A stretch of 34,582 nucleotides of DNA from Clostridia bacterium (lineage in GTDB: Bacteria > Bacillota > Clostridia > Oscillospirales > Acutalibacteraceae). The notes beneath the pieces were generated by a model. The model searched no databases. It saw only the letters and a list, made by a program, of their open reading frames with translations, and had not been told where the DNA came from. Positions 32,096-34,582 of this stretch are shown in pieces (position 1 is the stretch's first letter; every line of letters starts with the position of its first letter). Made by a program: the position numbers and the translations under genes. The stretch lies in NCBI GenBank assembly GCA_017423825.1, contig JAFPCP010000059.1, positions 1 through 34,582 on the forward strand. Direction: 5' to 3'.

Positions 32096-32120
32096 TTTGG
32101 CGGTTTTTGCCAAATCCCCC

Positions 32121-32149
32121 TTGACTTTTGGGCATCGGTAGAGTATGAT
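32121..32149 (+). promoter_or_regulatory. Promoter of ileS
   Basis: TTGACT at 32121-32126, 17-base spacer, TATGAT at 32144-32149. Transcription would start near 32156, at the beginning of the T-box leader. Confidence 0.8.
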
Positions 32150-32156
32150 TAAACTG

Positions 32157-32412
32157 TTCTTTAATAAGATAAAAACTGTGAACGAGACAGTAGCGTGCAA
32201 CAGACCGCCAAAGCGAGTCGGGGATGGTGAAAGCCCGGTGATGCGTCGATGCGCGTGAATATCCCTCGGGAGTTGCCGTCTGAACAGGATTTTCTCAGTA
32301 GGTGCGGCCGGGTTTCCTCCGTTAATGGGAACGCATATGTTGGTATGCTGTTAATAGGTGGTATAGCGAGGTGTGACCTTCGTCCTGTTACAGGGGCGGA
32401 GGATTTTTTTAT
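32157..32412 (+). promoter_or_regulatory. T-box riboswitch, isoleucine-specific
   Basis: A leader of about 255 bases before ileS with the T-box parts in order: stem I with the GGGATGGTGAAAGCCC distal segment (32221-32236), a specifier region GTGAATATCCC whose ATC at 32261-32263 is an Ile codon, and the antiterminator sequence AATAGGTGGTATAGCGAG (32353-32370). The TGGT at 32359-32362 is complementary to an uncharged ACCA tRNA end. The terminator CCTTCGTCCTG (32377-32387) pairs with CAGGGGCGGAGG (32391-32402), then a T-run. Uncharged tRNA-Ile should favour read-through into ileS. Confidence 0.9.
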
Positions 32413-32428
32413 TTGGAGGGTTTTTAAC

Positions 32429-34582
32429 ATGTACAAGAAAGTATCGACGAATATGGATTTTGTACAACGCGAGCGTGAGGTGTTGCAATTCTGGACGGAC
32501 AATGACGTGTTTCGCCGCAGTATGGAAGACCGCAAAGAGGGGGAGACGTATACCTTTTATGACGGTCCCCCCACGGCCAACGGCAAACCCCACATCGGTC
32601 ACGTGCTGACGCGTGTTATCAAGGATATGATTCCGCGCTATCGCACGATGAAAGGGTATATGGTGCCGCGTAAAGCGGGCTGGGATACGCATGGTCTGCC
32701 GGTGGAATTGGAAGTGGAGAAACTGCTCGGTTTGGACGGTAAAGAGCAAATCGAGGAATATGGTTTGGAACCATTTATCGGAAAATGTAAAGAGAGCGTC
32801 TGGCAGTATAAAGGCATGTGGGAAGAATTTTCCGGCATCGTGGGCTTCTGGGCGGATATGGACGCGCCGTATGTCACGTATGACAACGATTTTATTGAGT
32901 CGGAGTGGTGGGCGCTTAAACAGATTTGGGATAAACAGCTGCTCTATAAGGGTTTCAAGATTGTACCGTATTGTCCGCGTTGCGGCACGCCGCTGTCCAG
33001 CCATGAGGTGGCGCAGGGATATAAAAGCGTCAAAGAGCGCAGTGCGGTGGTGCGTTTCCGTGTGAAAGGGGAGGACGCGTGGTTCCTCGCTTGGACCACC
33101 ACCCCGTGGACGCTGCCGTCCAACGTGGCGTTGTGCGTCAACCCGCGGGAGACCTATTGCAAGGTCAAAGCCGCAGATGGTCACGTGTATTATCTGGCGC
33201 AGGCGTTGCTCGACCGTGTGCTCGGCAAACTAGGCGGCGAAGATACGCCGGCCTATGAGGTGCTGGAAACTTATGCCGGCGCTGAACTGGAAAACAAAGA
33301 ATACGAGCCGCTGTTTGATTGTGCGAAAGTGGTCGCTGACAAACAGCACAAAAAAGGCTTTTTTGTCACTTGTGCCGATTACGTCACCATGACGGACGGT
33401 ACCGGTATCGTGCATATTGCACCCGCCTTTGGTGAGGACGACGCCCAGGTAGGGCGGCGGTACGACCTGCCGTTTGTGCAGTTGGTGGACGGCGCCGGTA
33501 ATTTGACGGCGGACACACCGTTTGCGGGCGTGTTTGTCAAACAGGCCGACCCGCTGGTGTTGACCGATTTGGACGCGCGCGGCCAGTTGTTCGACGCGCC
33601 GAAATTTGAGCACGATTATCCTTTCTGCTGGCGGTGCGACACCCCGCTGATTTACTACGCGCGCGAGTCGTGGTTTGTTAAAATGACCGCCGTACGCGAG
33701 GACCTGATCCGCAACAACAACACCATCAACTGGATACCCGAAAGCATCGGCAAAGGCCGCTTCGGTGATTGGTTGGAGAACGTGCAGGATTGGGGCATCA
33801 GCCGCAACCGTTATTGGGGCACGCCGCTGAACATCTGGGAATGCTCCTGCGGTTGTCAGCACGCTATCGGCAGCATTGAAGAGTTGCGCGCCATGTCCGA
33901 CAACTGTCCGGCGGATATCGAATTGCACCGCCCCTTTATTGACGCGGTGACCATTCGTTGCCCGGAATGCGGCGGCGAGATGAGACGCGTGCCGGAGGTC
34001 ATTGACTGCTGGTTCGATTCCGGCTCCATGCCGTTTGCACAGCATCACTATCCGTTTGAGAACAAAGACCTGTTTGAACAGCAATTCCCGGCGGATTTCA
34101 TATCCGAAGCGGTGGACCAAACGCGTGGCTGGTTCTATTCGCTGCTCGCTATCTCGACCTTGATTTTCAACAAAGCGCCGTACAAGAACGTGCTGGTGCT
34201 CGGCCACGTGCAGGATGAAAACGGCCAGAAAATGTCCAAATCCAAAGGCAACGCCGTCGACCCGATGGAGGCGTTGCAGACCTATGGGGCGGATGCCATT
34301 CGTTGGTATTTCTATTCCAACTCTGCGCCGTGGCTGCCTAACCGATTCCACGGCAAGGCGGTGCAGGAATGTCAGCGTAAGTTCCTGGGTACGTTGTGGA
34401 ACACCTATGCGTTCTTTGTGCTGTATGCGAACATCGATGGCTTCGATGCGACCAAATATACGCTGGAATACGATAAACTCTCTGTCATGGATAAGTGGCT
34501 GTTGTCCCGCGTGAACAGCACCGTGCAAGCGGTGGATGAAAACCTGGCTGCCTACCGCATTCCGGAAACGGCGCGTGTGTTG
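32429..34582 (+). CDS. ileS: Isoleucyl-tRNA synthetase (3' end beyond window)
   Basis: 718 codons are visible of a protein that in related bacteria has about 1,035-1,050 residues; no stop occurs before the window edge. The class I signature is FYDGPPTANGKPHIGH at about residues 42-58 and KMSKSKGNAVDP at 601-612, with GWDTHGLPVELEVEK between. The editing (CP1) domain lies around residues 200-400, with TTTPWTLPSN near 226 and GTGIVHIAPAFGEDDAQVG near 324. TTTGGAGGG is 8 bases from the ATG. The sequence resembles the long clostridial, eukaryote-like form and not the E. coli form. Controlled by the upstream T-box. Confidence 0.95.
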   Translation, partial: MYKKVSTNMDFVQREREVLQFWTDNDVFRRSMEDRKEGETYTFYDGPPTANGKPHIGHVLTRVIKDMIPRYRTMKGYMVPRKAGWDTHGLPVELEVEKLLGLDGKEQIEEYGLEPFIGKCKESVWQYKGMWEEFSGIVGFWADMDAPYVTYDNDFIESEWWALKQIWDKQLLYKGFKIVPYCPRCGTPLSSHEVAQGYKSVKERSAVVRFRVKGEDAWFLAWTTTPWTLPSNVALCVNPRETYCKVKAADGHVYYLAQALLDRVLGKLGGEDTPAYEVLETYAGAELENKEYEPLFDCAKVVADKQHKKGFFVTCADYVTMTDGTGIVHIAPAFGEDDAQVGRRYDLPFVQLVDGAGNLTADTPFAGVFVKQADPLVLTDLDARGQLFDAPKFEHDYPFCWRCDTPLIYYARESWFVKMTAVREDLIRNNNTINWIPESIGKGRFGDWLENVQDWGISRNRYWGTPLNIWECSCGCQHAIGSIEELRAMSDNCPADIELHRPFIDAVTIRCPECGGEMRRVPEVIDCWFDSGSMPFAQHHYPFENKDLFEQQFPADFISEAVDQTRGWFYSLLAISTLIFNKAPYKNVLVLGHVQDENGQKMSKSKGNAVDPMEALQTYGADAIRWYFYSNSAPWLPNRFHGKAVQECQRKFLGTLWNTYAFFVLYANIDGFDATKYTLEYDKLSVMDKWLLSRVNSTVQAVDENLAAYRIPETARVL

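Larger units (their letters stand above)
31966..32097 (+). ncRNA. Candidate structured small RNA or leader of unknown type
   Basis: A roughly 130-base unit bounded by the -10 at 31954 and the terminator at 32052-32086. AGGAGGGATG (31972-31981) can pair with CATCCTCCT (32021-32029), burying the ribosome-site-like sequence; CCTC (32039-32042) pairs with GAGG (32047-32050) around a TAAC loop; then comes the terminator hairpin. It matches no RNA class I can name. It may be a small regulatory RNA, a leader with a short peptide, or both. Confidence 0.35.

Noticed and set aside
33230..34528. A 432-codon open frame on the minus strand opposite ileS
   Set aside because: It is the antisense shadow of a well-conserved synthetase with intact motifs; no ribosome site, promoter or recognisable family is seen on that strand.

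Overview
The window looks like a chromosomal stretch of a Bacillota (Clostridia) bacterium, probably one of the gut-associated Oscillospiraceae/Christensenellales-like groups. That placement is inferred from the T-box leader in front of ileS, a LexA gene with Gram-positive-style SOS boxes, PhoP-type direct-repeat boxes, sigma-A promoters with 17-base spacers, strong AGGAGG-type ribosome binding sites, and the clostridial mix of OPT transporter, DUF523, UPF0340 and long-form IleS. No tRNA, rRNA, IS element, phage gene or CRISPR array was seen.

Region 1 (1-8694) is an AT-richer catabolic island. A truncated AraC-type regulator gene runs off the left edge and is divergent from a seven-gene co-directional run: Old Yellow Enzyme-type flavin reductase, DMT/EamA permease, SDR dehydrogenase, FrdA-like FAD oxidoreductase, cytoplasmic heparinase II/III-like protein, xylose-isomerase-like TIM barrel protein and D-2-hydroxyacid dehydrogenase. 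A pair of 10-base direct repeats exactly 21 bases apart in the divergent promoter is a good candidate for the regulator's operator. Together these genes look like an inducible pathway for import and redox or lyase processing of an acidic sugar or related small molecule; the substrate cannot be named from sequence.

Region 2 (8854-17935) holds a YgjV-like membrane protein, PutP (sodium/proline symporter, minus strand), a divergent OPT-family oligopeptide transporter fused by overlap to an orphan PqqD-like gene, a Na/Pi cotransporter with a PhoU-like tail, and a metY-metA operon for methionine synthesis by direct sulfhydrylation. MetA carries Glu111, the acetyl-CoA-type residue, which fits the neighbouring O-acetylhomoserine sulfhydrylase.

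Region 3 (17949-26066) has a heterodimeric ABC exporter (one canonical and one degenerate ATPase half) on the minus strand, a LacI-type repressor, and a divergent operon of an EamA permease, DUF2461, UPF0340 and an Mrp/NBP35 Fe-S scaffold ATPase.

Region 4 (26079-30743) is a phosphate-response module: HD-domain hydrolase, PhoP-type regulator, PhoR-type kinase and a second Na/Pi cotransporter. Both Na/Pi cotransporter genes in the window have TTAACA-type 11-base-phased repeats just upstream of a -10 element, so a local PhoPR regulon is predicted.

Region 5 (30747-34582) has lexA-DUF523 on the minus strand with two SOS-like boxes, an unexplained terminator-ended short transcription unit (possible small RNA or leader peptide), and ileS with an Ile-specific T-box, running off the right edge.
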